From: Solimonas terrae
GTDB lineage: Bacteria > Pseudomonadota > Gammaproteobacteria > Nevskiales > Nevskiaceae
Length of the DNA: 64,000 nt
Reading direction: 5' to 3'
Assembly (NCBI RefSeq): GCF_011067135.1
Contig: NZ_JAAMOW010000009.1
Coordinates: forward strand, 62,001 to 126,000
Positions 21,319 to 30,853 of this stretch are shown here, piece after piece (position 1 is the first letter of the stretch; each line of letters starts with the position of its first letter). The notes beneath the pieces were generated by a model. It was not told where the DNA came from. It saw nothing but the letters and a program-made list of their open reading frames with translations, and made no database searches. Both the position numbers and the translations under genes were made by a program.

Positions 21319-21413
21319 CATCGCGGTCAGACCTGGTTCATCATGCCGCCGGTAAAAACGCTCGGCGCCATGACCGACCCATTTCCGACCCTCGCCACAG
21401 GACGCTGCGACGC

Positions 21414-23006
21414 ATGCTCAGCCGCCGCCGATTCATTGCTGCCTCGACCTCCGCCGCCGCGCTTGCCGCACTCGGTCTCTCGCCGTCGGCGCTGGCCGCA
21501 TCCGGCCTCAAGCTCGGCAAGGCGCGGCCGTTCTCGTACGACGCGTTGATCGCGCAGGCGCGCGCGCTGGCCGCCGCCGGCTACGCGCCGCCCCCGGTGC
21601 TGTCGCGTTCGGTACTCGAACGCATCAACTACGAAGAGCACGGCAAGATCAAGTTCCGGATCGACGACGCGCTGTTCGTCGACGGCCCGGGCGCCTACCC
21701 GGTGACCTTCTTCCATCTCGGACGCTACTTCCAGACGCCGGTGCACATGCACGTGCTCGACGACGATGCGCACAGCGCACGCGAAATCATCTACGACGCC
21801 GCGTACTTCGACATGCCCGCCGACAGTCCGGCGCACGAATTGCCGAAAGGCGCCGGCTTCGCCGGCTTCCGCTTCCAGGAAAGCCGCTACGGCGACCAGA
21901 AGACCTTTCCGTGGCAGAAGGACGACTGGGTGGCGTTTCTCGGCGCCTCGTATTTCCGCGCGATCGGCGCGCTCGCACAGTACGGCCTGTCGGCGCGCGG
22001 CATCGCGCTCGACATCGCCGAACCGGACCGGCCCGAGGAGTTTCCGTCGTTCACCAACTTCTGGTTCGTGCCGCCGGCGAAGGGCAGTGATCGCGTGACC
22101 GTCTACGCACTGCTCGACGGGCCGAGCATCAGCGGCGCGTACCGCTTCGACATGCAGCGCGAGACCGGCGTGGTGATGGACATCGCCTGCTCGCTGTTCC
22201 TGCGTCGCGATGTCGCGCGCCTCGGCCTCGCGCCGGCAACCTCGATGTTCTGGTTTTCGGAAACGATCAAGCAAACCGCGATCGACTGGCGTCCGGAAGT
22301 ACACGACTCCGACGGCCTGGCGATGTGGGCCGGCGACGGCGAACGGATCTGGCGCCCGCTAAACAATCCGCCGCGGACCATGGCCTCCGCATTCAGCGAC
22401 AAGACCCCGAAAGGCTTCGGCCTGCTGCAGCGCGACCGCGTGTTCGATCACTATCAGGACGGCGTCTACTACGATCGCCGGCCGAGCCTGTGGGTCGAAC
22501 CGCTGGGCGACTGGGGCGAGGGCAGCGTGCAGCTGGTCGAGATCCCGACCGACGACGAAACCAACGACAACATCGTCGCGATGTGGGTCCCGAAGGCAGC
22601 CGCCAGGGCCGGCAACGAATATCACCTCAAGTACCGGTTGCACTGGGAAGCCGACGAGCCGTATCCGACCCCGCTGGCGCGCTGCGTCGCGACCCGTCTC
22701 GGTCGCGGCGGCGAACCCGGCAAGCCGCGCCCGCAGGGCGTGCGCAAGTTCGTCGTCGAGTTCAAGGGCGCGCCCCTGGAGACGCTGGCCTACGGCGTCA
22801 AGCCGGAGGCGGTGCTGAGCGCCTCGCGCGGCACGTTCTCGTACGTGTTCACCGAAGCGGTGCCGGACGGTGTCGCCGGTCATTGGCGTGCGCAGTTCGA
22901 TCTGACGGTCGACGGCAAGGAGCCGGTCGACATGCGCCTGTACCTGAAGCACGGCGACCAGACCCTGTCGGAGACCTGGCTGTACCAGTATCACCCACTG
23001 GCCTGA
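21414..23006 (+). CDS. opgD: Periplasmic glucan biosynthesis protein, OpgD type
   Basis: 530 residues. A twin-arginine signal (SRRRFIAASTSAAALAALGL) points to Tat export, which distinguishes OpgD from the Sec-exported OpgG. The mature protein is the MdoG/OpgG beta-sandwich, with conserved stretches INYEEHGKIKFRIDDALF, LGASYFRAIGALAQYGLSARG and MFWFSETIKQTAIDWRPEVHDSDGL (partial quote). It takes part in osmoregulated periplasmic glucan synthesis or trimming. No opgH is in the window. The Shine-Dalgarno-like AGGA is rather far (about 12 nt) from the ATG. The 95-bp gap upstream holds nothing recognisable. Confidence 0.93.
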   Translation: MLSRRRFIAASTSAAALAALGLSPSALAASGLKLGKARPFSYDALIAQARALAAAGYAPPPVLSRSVLERINYEEHGKIKFRIDDALFVDGPGAYPVTFFHLGRYFQTPVHMHVLDDDAHSAREIIYDAAYFDMPADSPAHELPKGAGFAGFRFQESRYGDQKTFPWQKDDWVAFLGASYFRAIGALAQYGLSARGIALDIAEPDRPEEFPSFTNFWFVPPAKGSDRVTVYALLDGPSISGAYRFDMQRETGVVMDIACSLFLRRDVARLGLAPATSMFWFSETIKQTAIDWRPEVHDSDGLAMWAGDGERIWRPLNNPPRTMASAFSDKTPKGFGLLQRDRVFDHYQDGVYYDRRPSLWVEPLGDWGEGSVQLVEIPTDDETNDNIVAMWVPKAAARAGNEYHLKYRLHWEADEPYPTPLARCVATRLGRGGEPGKPRPQGVRKFVVEFKGAPLETLAYGVKPEAVLSASRGTFSYVFTEAVPDGVAGHWRAQFDLTVDGKEPVDMRLYLKHGDQTLSETWLYQYHPLA

Positions 23007-23163
23007 GTTCGCCGCGCCGTCGAGGCTTCACCGCCGCGACACATTCGATCGCTACCGTCGGCGGTCGACGCGGTGCACCTCGGCGGCGCATCGCGTCTTC
23101 CCTGCCACGGTTCGAGCCGCGCGTTGATGCCGCGTGGCGCGCGGACCTTTTCGAGACGCCGGC

Positions 23164-24645
23164 GTGCCACGCAATCCTGACGAAACCGAGCAGCCGCTGC
23201 CCGACGGCAAGCGCCGCGCCTTGCTGAAAGCCGGTGCCGGCGCCTTGCCGTTGCTGTTGTTGCCGGGCTGCGGCAGTGGCAGCCATCCGTCGACCGGCGG
23301 TGGCGGCAGCCTCCCGCCGGGCACGCCGGCCATCACGCCGCGCGGCCTGCACGTCAGCTTCACCGGCGATCCGCAGACGACGCGCACGCTCAGCTGGTTC
23401 ACCGATGGCAGTGTTGATCCGGGCGGCGTGATCGAATACGGTCCGGTGACGCCGGACATGGACGCGCGCGCGATCGCGACCGCCGCGTTTCCGTCGCGCG
23501 CCGAGGGCACGGCAACGGCGACTTACGGAGTCGATGCCCTGACGCACCGCGCCACCGCAGCCGATCTGCCGGCCGATCTGCCGTTGCGCTACCGCGTCGG
23601 CTCGGCGCAGGGCTGGTCGGCCGTGCAGCTGCTGCCGGCTGCGGCCGGCGAGAACTTCCGTTTCTGCCATTTCGGTGATCACGCGCAGAACGACGCCAGC
23701 CGTGCGGTGCGCGACGGCGTGATCTCGCGCGCGCCGGATTTCACGATCATCGCCGGCGATCTCGCGTACGCGAACGGCGAGCAAAGCCTCTGGGATTCGT
23801 ACTTCGACATGCTGCAGCCGCTGGCCGCGCGCATCCCGATCATGACCGCGCCGGGCAATCACGAGGCCAAGGACGGCGGCGGCCAGGGCTACAGCTCGCG
23901 CGTCGCGCAGCCCGGCAAGGGCACCTACTACAGCTGGCAGTACGGGCGTGTGCACTTCGTCCATTCGACCGGCGGCTCGCTGCTCGGCAGCGATGCGGCG
24001 TCGGCCGCGGCGCTGGTCGACGAACTGCTGTGGCTGGAACTGGATCTGGCGAGCGCGGCGCTGCAGCGCGCCGCCGGCAGGATCGACTTCATCGTCTTCG
24101 TCCAGCACTACACGATCTGGACCGACGACGACGGTCGCAATCCGGCGAACTTCGAACTGGTCGCGCTCGAAGAACAGTATCTGCTCCTGTACGGCGTCGA
24201 CCTGCTGCTGGTCGGTCACGACCACATCTACGAGCGCTCGAAACCGATGGCGCTCGGACTGCCGCTGCCGGGCGGCTACGTGCAGGTCACGCAGGGCGGC
24301 GGCGGTCAGGACCTGTACAGCGTGCTGGCGAATCCGGCGAGCTGGTCGGCAATGGCGGTGGCGCGTCACGCCTTCACCGAGTTGAGCGTCGAAGCGGGTC
24401 GCATCAAGGGCACGACCTGGGCGGTCGATGATGCGTCGAACGAGCTGCGTCGCGACGGTTCGCTGGAGTCGATCGACCAGTTCGAGATCGTCGCACGCGG
24501 CGCCACCGCCAGCGCCGGCTTTGCCAGGTCGGCACGGCCACGCAGCGCCGTGCTCGCCGACATCGATGCAGTCATCGCCCACACGCGCCAGCGCAATGTC
24601 CTGCACGATCTGATCGAGATCGGCGGCGAGCATCTCGGGCCGTAA
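23164..24645 (+). CDS. Secreted metallophosphoesterase, purple acid phosphatase-like lipoprotein
   Basis: 493 residues from GTG at 23164; a GTG ten codons upstream is also possible and neither has a good ribosome site. The N-terminus (GKRRALLKAGAGALPLLLLPGC) has a Tat-like Arg pair and a lipobox Cys. A fibronectin-like N-terminal domain precedes the calcineurin-type core. The metal motifs are in order: FGDHA (~172), GDLAYANG (~198), GNHE (~230), VQHYTIW and GHDHIYERS (~350). It probably removes phosphate from extracellular organic phosphates, acting at the cell envelope. The preceding gap (23007-23163) shows nothing. A PhoD-like phosphatase follows on the same strand. Confidence 0.87.
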   Translation: MPRNPDETEQPLPDGKRRALLKAGAGALPLLLLPGCGSGSHPSTGGGGSLPPGTPAITPRGLHVSFTGDPQTTRTLSWFTDGSVDPGGVIEYGPVTPDMDARAIATAAFPSRAEGTATATYGVDALTHRATAADLPADLPLRYRVGSAQGWSAVQLLPAAAGENFRFCHFGDHAQNDASRAVRDGVISRAPDFTIIAGDLAYANGEQSLWDSYFDMLQPLAARIPIMTAPGNHEAKDGGGQGYSSRVAQPGKGTYYSWQYGRVHFVHSTGGSLLGSDAASAAALVDELLWLELDLASAALQRAAGRIDFIVFVQHYTIWTDDDGRNPANFELVALEEQYLLLYGVDLLLVGHDHIYERSKPMALGLPLPGGYVQVTQGGGGQDLYSVLANPASWSAMAVARHAFTELSVEAGRIKGTTWAVDDASNELRRDGSLESIDQFEIVARGATASAGFARSARPRSAVLADIDAVIAHTRQRNVLHDLIEIGGEHLGP

Positions 24646-24739
24646 GCGGACACTGGCTCGATTTCCCATCGTGGGCACCCGCCGCGCAACCGTATGATCG
24701 CTGCCGGCCGCATGCCGTTCGCAGCAGGGGGAACATGAG

Positions 24740-26716
24740 ATGGCGCCACCGATTGATCGACGCGATTTTCTCAAGGGCGCAGCCGCACTCGGCGTGCTGC
24801 CGCTGACCGGTACGCTGGCCGACTGCGGCGGCGCTCGCAGCCCGGATGGCAGCGGCGACTCGTCCGGCGGCGATCTGCCGGGCAATCTGAACGAAACAGC
24901 AGACTTCGATTTTCCGCTGGCGCTGCCGTTGCCGTTCGCGCACGGCGTCGCCAGCGGCGATCCGCTCAAGGATCGCGTCATCATCTGGACGCGCATCACC
25001 GAGACGACACCGTCGGCGAACACGATTCCGGTGCACTGGTCGGTATCAACGACACCGGATTTCGCGCGCGTGCTCAAGTCCGGTACACAGATGACGAACG
25101 CGGCGCGCGACTGGACCGTCAAGGTCGACGTCACCGGCCTGGCGCCGGCGACCAGCTACTACTATCGCTTCGCGGCCTTCGGCCGGAGCTCGATCGTCGG
25201 CCGCACGCGCACCGCGCCGGACACGGCAGTCGATTCGATCCGCTTCGCGGTGCTGTCGTGTTCGAGCTACTGGTCAAGCTACTGGAGCGGCTTGTCGCAT
25301 ATCGCCGATCGCAATGATCTGGATCTGGTCGTGCACTGCGGCGACTACATCTACGACTTCGTCGACGAAGACGAGACCGTTCGCGCCCGCAAGGATCGGA
25401 AAGACACGGCGCTGCCCGACTATCGCGACTGGCTCGACATCGGCGAACTGCGCCGTCGCTACGCGCTCTGGCGTTCGGATGCGAACAATCTGCGCGCGCA
25501 TCAGCAGCATCCCTGGTTCATCGTCTGGGACAACCACGATCTAGACGAGGACTACGGCAACGAACTGCCGACGCCGCTCGACGGCCAGAAGAGCACGACG
25601 ACGCTCGCGCAGACCACGCAGGTGTTCTGGGAATGGACGCCGTCGCGGCCGGTCAGGGCCGATGGCTCCGGCGACTTCGTGCTCGTCGACGACGGTTCGT
25701 ATCCCGAGCCCGAAGACAGCCAGCTGGTCTGGCGGCGCCTGCCGTACGGACCGCTGCTCGACGTCTTCGGCGTCGACACGCAGATCGGCCTGCCGGGTCA
25801 CGGCCTGACGATGGACGCCTCGCACCTGGCTGCCGGCAACAGCCTGATGGGCCGCAGGCAGTTCGAATGGCTGACCACGGCGATGCAAGGCTCGGCGCAG
25901 GCCGGCGTGACCTGGCGCTTCGTCAACAACCAGACCTGGTTGGCGCCCTGCGATACCCCGGATGTCATCGACGGCCTGCCGTCGTTGCCGAAACTCGGCA
26001 TCAGTCGCTGGAGCGATTACCCGGAAGAACGTGCGGCGCTGATGCAGTACCTGCGCGGCGACAACGATGCGTCCTTTCGCGTGCGCAACAACATCGTCGT
26101 GTCCGGCGACGTGCACGGCAACTTCGGCTCCGATCTGATCGAAAGCCCGGCGCTGCTGAGCAACTACGTGCCTGCCGCGCCGCTGCCGAACCTGCGCCAG
26201 GGTTCGACGGCGGCGAATTTTCCGGCAGGCTTCGGTCGCGCCGGCACCGGCAATCCCGGGCCGCTGAATCTGCGCGCCGCGTCGGTCGGCGTCGAGTTCG
26301 CGCCGACCTCGATGGGCCGCGGCGGCGGCGACGAGATGCTCGCCAACTGGCTGCAGCTGCCACCGGGTTCGGCACCCACCATCGTCGGCACGCGCGCGCT
26401 CGAAACCGCGCTGATCACCGCCAACAAGAACGTGCAGTTCATCGAATGGGTCGACCACGGCTACGGCATCGTCGACATCAACAGCGAGCGCGCACTCTTC
26501 GAATACTGGTGGCAGGACAAGCTGACGCCGGATTCACCCGATGTGCTCGGCCGGCAGATGGTGGCCTGGGCACAGCAGGACACGAATCGTGCGGTCGCGC
26601 GTTTCCAGGACCAGCTCGACGACGTCAGCGCGCACGGCATGCCGGTCGCGGCCAGCTCGGGCACGCGGAGCGCCGAACCAGCGCCACTCGACCCGAGCGT
26701 GTTGCAGCCGCGCTGA
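24740..26716 (+). CDS. Alkaline phosphatase D family protein (PhoD-like, Tat-exported)
   Basis: 658 residues. Start is the ATG at 24740 with AGGGGGAA upstream. The Tat signal is IDRRDFLKGAAALGVLPLTG. The PhoD N-terminal domain begins FAHGVASGDPLKDRVIIWTR. The catalytic domain has LSCSSYWSSYWSG, HCGDYIYDF, WDNHDLDEDYGNE and VVSGDVHGNFGSDL, the metal-binding set of PhoD. Two insertions make it longer than Bacillus PhoD. Likely a Ca/Fe-dependent phosphodiesterase or phosphomonoesterase in the periplasm. It is 94 bp downstream of the purple acid phosphatase-like gene and ends 23 bp from the convergent POT transporter. No Pho box was identified. Confidence 0.92.
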   Translation: MAPPIDRRDFLKGAAALGVLPLTGTLADCGGARSPDGSGDSSGGDLPGNLNETADFDFPLALPLPFAHGVASGDPLKDRVIIWTRITETTPSANTIPVHWSVSTTPDFARVLKSGTQMTNAARDWTVKVDVTGLAPATSYYYRFAAFGRSSIVGRTRTAPDTAVDSIRFAVLSCSSYWSSYWSGLSHIADRNDLDLVVHCGDYIYDFVDEDETVRARKDRKDTALPDYRDWLDIGELRRRYALWRSDANNLRAHQQHPWFIVWDNHDLDEDYGNELPTPLDGQKSTTTLAQTTQVFWEWTPSRPVRADGSGDFVLVDDGSYPEPEDSQLVWRRLPYGPLLDVFGVDTQIGLPGHGLTMDASHLAAGNSLMGRRQFEWLTTAMQGSAQAGVTWRFVNNQTWLAPCDTPDVIDGLPSLPKLGISRWSDYPEERAALMQYLRGDNDASFRVRNNIVVSGDVHGNFGSDLIESPALLSNYVPAAPLPNLRQGSTAANFPAGFGRAGTGNPGPLNLRAASVGVEFAPTSMGRGGGDEMLANWLQLPPGSAPTIVGTRALETALITANKNVQFIEWVDHGYGIVDINSERALFEYWWQDKLTPDSPDVLGRQMVAWAQQDTNRAVARFQDQLDDVSAHGMPVAASSGTRSAEPAPLDPSVLQPR

Positions 26717-26739
26717 ACGCCCGGTGGTGCGGTGCAGCC

Positions 26740-28353
26740 TCAGTGCTCCTCGGCGAGCGCCTCTGCGTCCGAAGCGTCGGCCACGCCGCGCACGAAGGTG
26801 CGCTCGCGGTAGAAGATCGCGACGAAGATGAACAGCAGCGCGCCGCCGCTCATCACCGCCGTGAAGAACAGGAAGTACATCGGCCCGACCAGCGCGTAAG
26901 TCGAGACCTGCGCCGCACCGGAATTGAACTGGCCATCGCTGGCGATGGGTTTGCGGTGTATCGCATCCATCAACCGCACGCGGCCGGCGGCAGCATCAAC
27001 CTCGGCGACCATGAAGGTGCCTGCCAGCGGCTGCGGCTGGTCGTCGACGGTCACCGTCACGCCCGTGTCGCCGGCGAAATCGATCTTCTGGCCGACGACC
27101 ATCTTGCCGGCGTCGGCGAGCGAAACCCAGGTCTGATCACCGGTTTCGACCGAACTCGCCTGCAGCGGCTGGACCATCACGTCGTTGACGACCGCCGTGA
27201 ACAGATTGCCGACACTGGTCGACAGCAGGAACAGCGCCATGATGAAACTCTTCATGCGCAGCGGCGCCTGCTTGTAGCTGAATTCGAGCGCGGTGATCGA
27301 CACCAGCACTTCGGACGCGGTGAGGATCGCGTAGGCCAGGATCTGCCACCAGATGCTGACGACATGCCCGGCCTGGATGCGCGATTCGATCCAGGCGATG
27401 ACGATGAACGACGATGCGCAGACGAACAGGCCGGCGGCGATCTTGCGCAGCGGCGTGATGGTGACGAAGCGACCGACGAAGGGATAGATGCCGTAGCTGA
27501 ACACCGGCACCAGCATCAGGATGAACAGCGCGTTGACCGACTGGATCTGCGCCGGCAGCACGTCGAAGGAGAACAGGCCGAAGACATTGATGTGCTTGTC
27601 CATCAGATCCGACTGCGCCTGCAGCACCCAGGTCTGGCCGTTGGACTGCTCCCACAGCGACCAGAAGAACGCGACGAACAGGTAGATCAGCAGCAGCCGC
27701 AGGATGATCGACAGGCCGTCCTTCGAGAACACGTCGCGGAGCCAGGCCTTGCCGGCCGGCGGCACGACCGCGAAGTTGCGGCGACCGAGCCAGAACACCA
27801 GCGTCGCGAACGCCATCATCACGCCGGGCAGGCCGAACGCGAATTTCGGCCCGTAATGCGGCAGCAGCCAGGGGCAGGCGATGATCGAAATCAGCGAACC
27901 GGCGTTGATCGACAGGTAGAACCACGAGAACGCCCGCTCGATCAGGTGCTGGTTGGCGGCGGTGAACTGGTCGCCGACATTGGTCGACACGCAGGGCTTG
28001 ATGCCGCCGGTGCCGAAGGCGATCAGGCCGAGACCGAGCGCGATGCCGGCGCCGTCGCTGCTCAGCGCGAGCATCGCGCAGCCGATCACGTAGACGCTCG
28101 AGAAGATCATGATCGTCTTGAACTTGCCGAGGAAGACGTCGGAGACGATCGCACCGACCAGCGGGAAGAAGTACGCCGCCGACTTGAACAGCGACTGCCA
28201 GCTGGTCGCCTGCGCGTCGCCGAAGTGCAGGAAGTTGACGAGATAGACCGACAGGATCGCGTTGATGCCGTAGTAGCAGAAACGCTCGGCGAACTCGTTG
28301 GCGACGATGTACGGAATGCCGGCTGGCATGCGGCTGTTGCGGGTATCGGTCAT
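26740..28353 (-). CDS. POT-family proton-dependent oligopeptide transporter
   Basis: 537 residues from ATG at 28353; a GTG three codons upstream is an alternative. The family signature NEFAERFCYYGINAILSVYL holds the ExxER proton motif in TM1. FGTGGIKPCVSTNVGDQF and FYLSINAGSLIS are the PTR2 signatures. About 12-14 membrane segments are seen, with an extra periplasmic loop near residues 430-490 that carries a small beta-rich insertion before the last helices. Imports di- and tripeptides with protons. The downstream end is convergent with the PhoD-like gene. Confidence 0.94.
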   Translation of the reverse strand: MTDTRNSRMPAGIPYIVANEFAERFCYYGINAILSVYLVNFLHFGDAQATSWQSLFKSAAYFFPLVGAIVSDVFLGKFKTIMIFSSVYVIGCAMLALSSDGAGIALGLGLIAFGTGGIKPCVSTNVGDQFTAANQHLIERAFSWFYLSINAGSLISIIACPWLLPHYGPKFAFGLPGVMMAFATLVFWLGRRNFAVVPPAGKAWLRDVFSKDGLSIILRLLLIYLFVAFFWSLWEQSNGQTWVLQAQSDLMDKHINVFGLFSFDVLPAQIQSVNALFILMLVPVFSYGIYPFVGRFVTITPLRKIAAGLFVCASSFIVIAWIESRIQAGHVVSIWWQILAYAILTASEVLVSITALEFSYKQAPLRMKSFIMALFLLSTSVGNLFTAVVNDVMVQPLQASSVETGDQTWVSLADAGKMVVGQKIDFAGDTGVTVTVDDQPQPLAGTFMVAEVDAAAGRVRLMDAIHRKPIASDGQFNSGAAQVSTYALVGPMYFLFFTAVMSGGALLFIFVAIFYRERTFVRGVADASDAEALAEEH

Positions 28354-28410
28354 GAGATTCACGGTCGGCGGTAATGGGAATGCGGTCGGCCCGGCGGCCG
28401 ACAGCGGAGT

Positions 28411-28677
28411 CTAGGCAACGAAGCCCGGCAGGCGCCTGAGGATTTCTCCGTCGTCGAGGCCGGTGATGTCGAACAGTTTCTGGCTGCGGGTATCGCCCTG
28501 CAGCAGCGTGATCGCGGATTTCGGCAGCCGCAAGGACCTCGCCAGCAGCGCCTGCACGGCGGCATTGGCCTTGCCGTGCTCGGGGACGGCGGTAACCGCC
28601 ACCTTGAGCATCGCGTCGTGCCAGCCGAGTACGGCATTGCGCGAAGCCCTGGTGCCGACTTTCACCATCAGCTTCAC
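28411..28677 (-). CDS. DUF167 (YggU) family protein
   Basis: 88 residues. Start GTG at 28677, overlapping the upstream M20 peptidase stop (GTGA), which argues for coupling. The DUF167 core is seen in TRASRNAVLGWHD, VPEHGKANAAVQALLA and ITLLQGDTRSQKLFDI. Small alpha/beta cytoplasmic protein without a proven function. The gap to the POT gene (48 bp) shows no clear terminator. Confidence 0.9.
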   Translation of the reverse strand: MKLMVKVGTRASRNAVLGWHDAMLKVAVTAVPEHGKANAAVQALLARSLRLPKSAITLLQGDTRSQKLFDITGLDDGEILRRLPGFVA

Positions 28678-30131
28678 GGCGCCGAGACGTTCTGCAGCAG
28701 TTGCCGGTAGAAACGCACCATGTTCGCGAATTCGTCGACCGATACCCGTTCGTCGACACCGTGTATGCGTTCCAGATCGTCGGCCTGCAGACGACCCGGC
28801 GTGAAGTTGTAGCGCGCGTCCATCACGTCGGCGTAGTGGCGCAGATCGGTGGCGCCGACCACCAGCCCCGGCACGACGATCGCGTCCGGAAAGATCTGTT
28901 CGACGGTCTTGCGCAGGATCGCGAAGCCGGGGCCGCCGGCATCTTCGTCCGGAGACGCTTCCTCGGACAGCTGCGGATCGTTGCGAACCGTGATCGCCGG
29001 ATCGTTGATGGCGGCAATCACGTGCGCGCGCACATCGGCAATCGTGTCGCCCGGCAACAGGCGGAAGTTGACGACGGCGCGCGCTTCGCCGGGCAGGACA
29101 TTGTCCTTGACGCCGGCATCGAAAATCGTCGGCGCCGTGGTCGTCCGCACCAGCGCGTTGGTCACCGGCGCCTGCGCGAGCTGATGCAGTAGCACGGTCG
29201 CGAACAGCCAGCGATTGGCGATCGCCAGCCGCTGTGCGAACGGCAGCGATGGCGCCAGCGCGTCGAGCATGCCACTCACCGGCGCGGTCAGGCGCGCCGG
29301 CATCGGTGCGGCTTCGAGCTGCGTGATCGCGCGTGCCAGCTCGCCGATCGCGGTGACCTTCGGTGGCATCGACGAGTGACCGCCAGCCGCGTGCGCCAGA
29401 AGCTCGAACGAGACATAGCCTTTTTCGGCCGTCATGATGGACGCGATCGGTGCGCGCACGGCCTTGATCACGCCCTGCGTGATCGCACCGCCCTCGTCGA
29501 CGCCGAACAGGGCATGCACGCCGCGCTGTTCGAGCACGGCGGCAATCTCGCTGGCGCCGTGGACACCGCCGGTTTCCTCGTCGTAGCCGTAAGCGAAATA
29601 CAGCGTGCGGCGCGGCGCGTAGCCCTGCGCCAGAAGCGCCTCGACGGCTTCGAGCTGGGCGATCAGATTGCCCTTGTTGTCGAGCGTGCCGCGGCCCCAG
29701 ATGTAGCCGTCGCTGACATCGCCCGAGAACGGTGCATGCTGCCAGCGCGGCAGCGCGGCCGCCTCGACCGGCACCACATCCTGATGCGCAAGCAAGAGCA
29801 CCGGCGCAAGTTCGGCGTCGCTGCCGGGCCAGCGATACAGCAGACCGTGCTTGTCGACGGTGTCGAGTTCGAGCGCTGCATGCGCGCGCGGATACTGCGT
29901 CTGCAGCAGTGCCGCGAAGGCATCGAACGCGGCGTCGTTGGGCAGCTCGGCGGTCGGCGACACCGTCGCGATGCGAATGGCTGCCGCGAGATGTTCTGCG
30001 AGCGCCGCATCATCGACCGCAATCGCGACCGGTGCCGCGCGCGACGCCGGCGTGGATGCCTGCATCGTCGGCAACAGCAGCGCCACCCCCAGCAGCAACA
30101 CGGGAACCGCAAGGATCAGCAGATACCGCAT
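28674..30131 (-). CDS. M20-family metallopeptidase (PM20D1/carboxypeptidase S-like)
   Basis: 485 residues. An N-terminal hydrophobic signal or anchor (LLILAVPVLLLGVALLLP) places it at the membrane or in the periplasm. Zinc ligands and catalytic residues are visible: H116-Q-D118 (LLLAHQDVVP), D151 (GRGTLDNKGN) and E185-E186 (YGYDEETGG). Then comes the dimerisation domain (EKGYVSFELLAHAAGGHSS). The family includes mammalian PM20D1, which makes or cleaves N-acyl amino acids, and yeast carboxypeptidase S. The bacterial substrate is unknown. Its stop overlaps the DUF167 gene start. Confidence 0.9.
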   Translation of the reverse strand: MRYLLILAVPVLLLGVALLLPTMQASTPASRAAPVAIAVDDAALAEHLAAAIRIATVSPTAELPNDAAFDAFAALLQTQYPRAHAALELDTVDKHGLLYRWPGSDAELAPVLLLAHQDVVPVEAAALPRWQHAPFSGDVSDGYIWGRGTLDNKGNLIAQLEAVEALLAQGYAPRRTLYFAYGYDEETGGVHGASEIAAVLEQRGVHALFGVDEGGAITQGVIKAVRAPIASIMTAEKGYVSFELLAHAAGGHSSMPPKVTAIGELARAITQLEAAPMPARLTAPVSGMLDALAPSLPFAQRLAIANRWLFATVLLHQLAQAPVTNALVRTTTAPTIFDAGVKDNVLPGEARAVVNFRLLPGDTIADVRAHVIAAINDPAITVRNDPQLSEEASPDEDAGGPGFAILRKTVEQIFPDAIVVPGLVVGATDLRHYADVMDARYNFTPGRLQADDLERIHGVDERVSVDEFANMVRFYRQLLQNVSAP

Positions 30132-30201
30132 CGCCAGCTCCGTCAGTTGGCCTCGCCGCGCGACCGTCCTGGCGCGCCGGCCCGGTCGCCAGACCGGTAT
30201 C

Positions 30202-30528
30202 TCAGCTCGCGAGCAAGCCGCCGATCACGGCGCCGACCAGGAGTGCCGCGACCTGCATGCCGGCCAGAGCCAGTCCCCCCATACCGGCCACGAAGCCGAT
30301 GATCGGCAGGCCGGCAAACAAGGTGGCAAGAAAGAACAGCAATACGCCGATGATGACACCAGGCAGAAGCGCCGCCACGAACGCCGCGCCAAAGCCGCTG
30401 GCGAGCTTGCCACCGACGATGCCGGCGACCAGCGTGCCGAAGCCCGGAATCCAGCTCAGCAGTACGCTGAGCATCAGCATTGCCGACATGCCCGCAGCCA
30501 TGTCGCCGCGGTTCGCACCTCTTGCCAT
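30202..30528 (-). CDS. Small Gly-rich membrane protein, unknown function
   Basis: 108 residues; start MARGANRGDM with GGGGGTG about 5 nt upstream. It has three or four hydrophobic segments with many Gly residues (FGTLVAGIVGGKLASGFGAA, LLPGVIIGVLLFFLATLFAG, LPIIGFVAGMGGLALAGM, VAALLVGAVIGGLLAS). The pattern resembles glycine-zipper or DUF-type small inner-membrane proteins. I do not recognise the family. The stop lies about 70 bp from the M20 peptidase start, same strand. Confidence 0.65.
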   Translation of the reverse strand: MARGANRGDMAAGMSAMLMLSVLLSWIPGFGTLVAGIVGGKLASGFGAAFVAALLPGVIIGVLLFFLATLFAGLPIIGFVAGMGGLALAGMQVAALLVGAVIGGLLAS

Positions 30529-30853
30529 CTTGCACCCCCAACCGAAACGTCGCGGGCCTTGCCGACCCGATGCCGGTGACCGGACCGTTCCCGACGGTCC
30601 CGGCCGCTGCGCCCCCGCGCAACGAAACGGCGCATCCGCGACGCGCGTCCTCCGATGGGCGAATCTTCGGCCAGAACCGGCAGGGTCGGCAATATCAAAC
30701 CGCTGACACGGATCGGGGAATCTGCCCACAGGTCCGGCGGCGCGACGCGACGCTTCGAATGGCGCGCACCGCACCGCGGCGAGGTAATCGGGCGGCCAGT
30801 CGCAAAACCTCGTCTGTTACCATGTGCAGCTCATTTCGCAGCCCCCGAATCCC

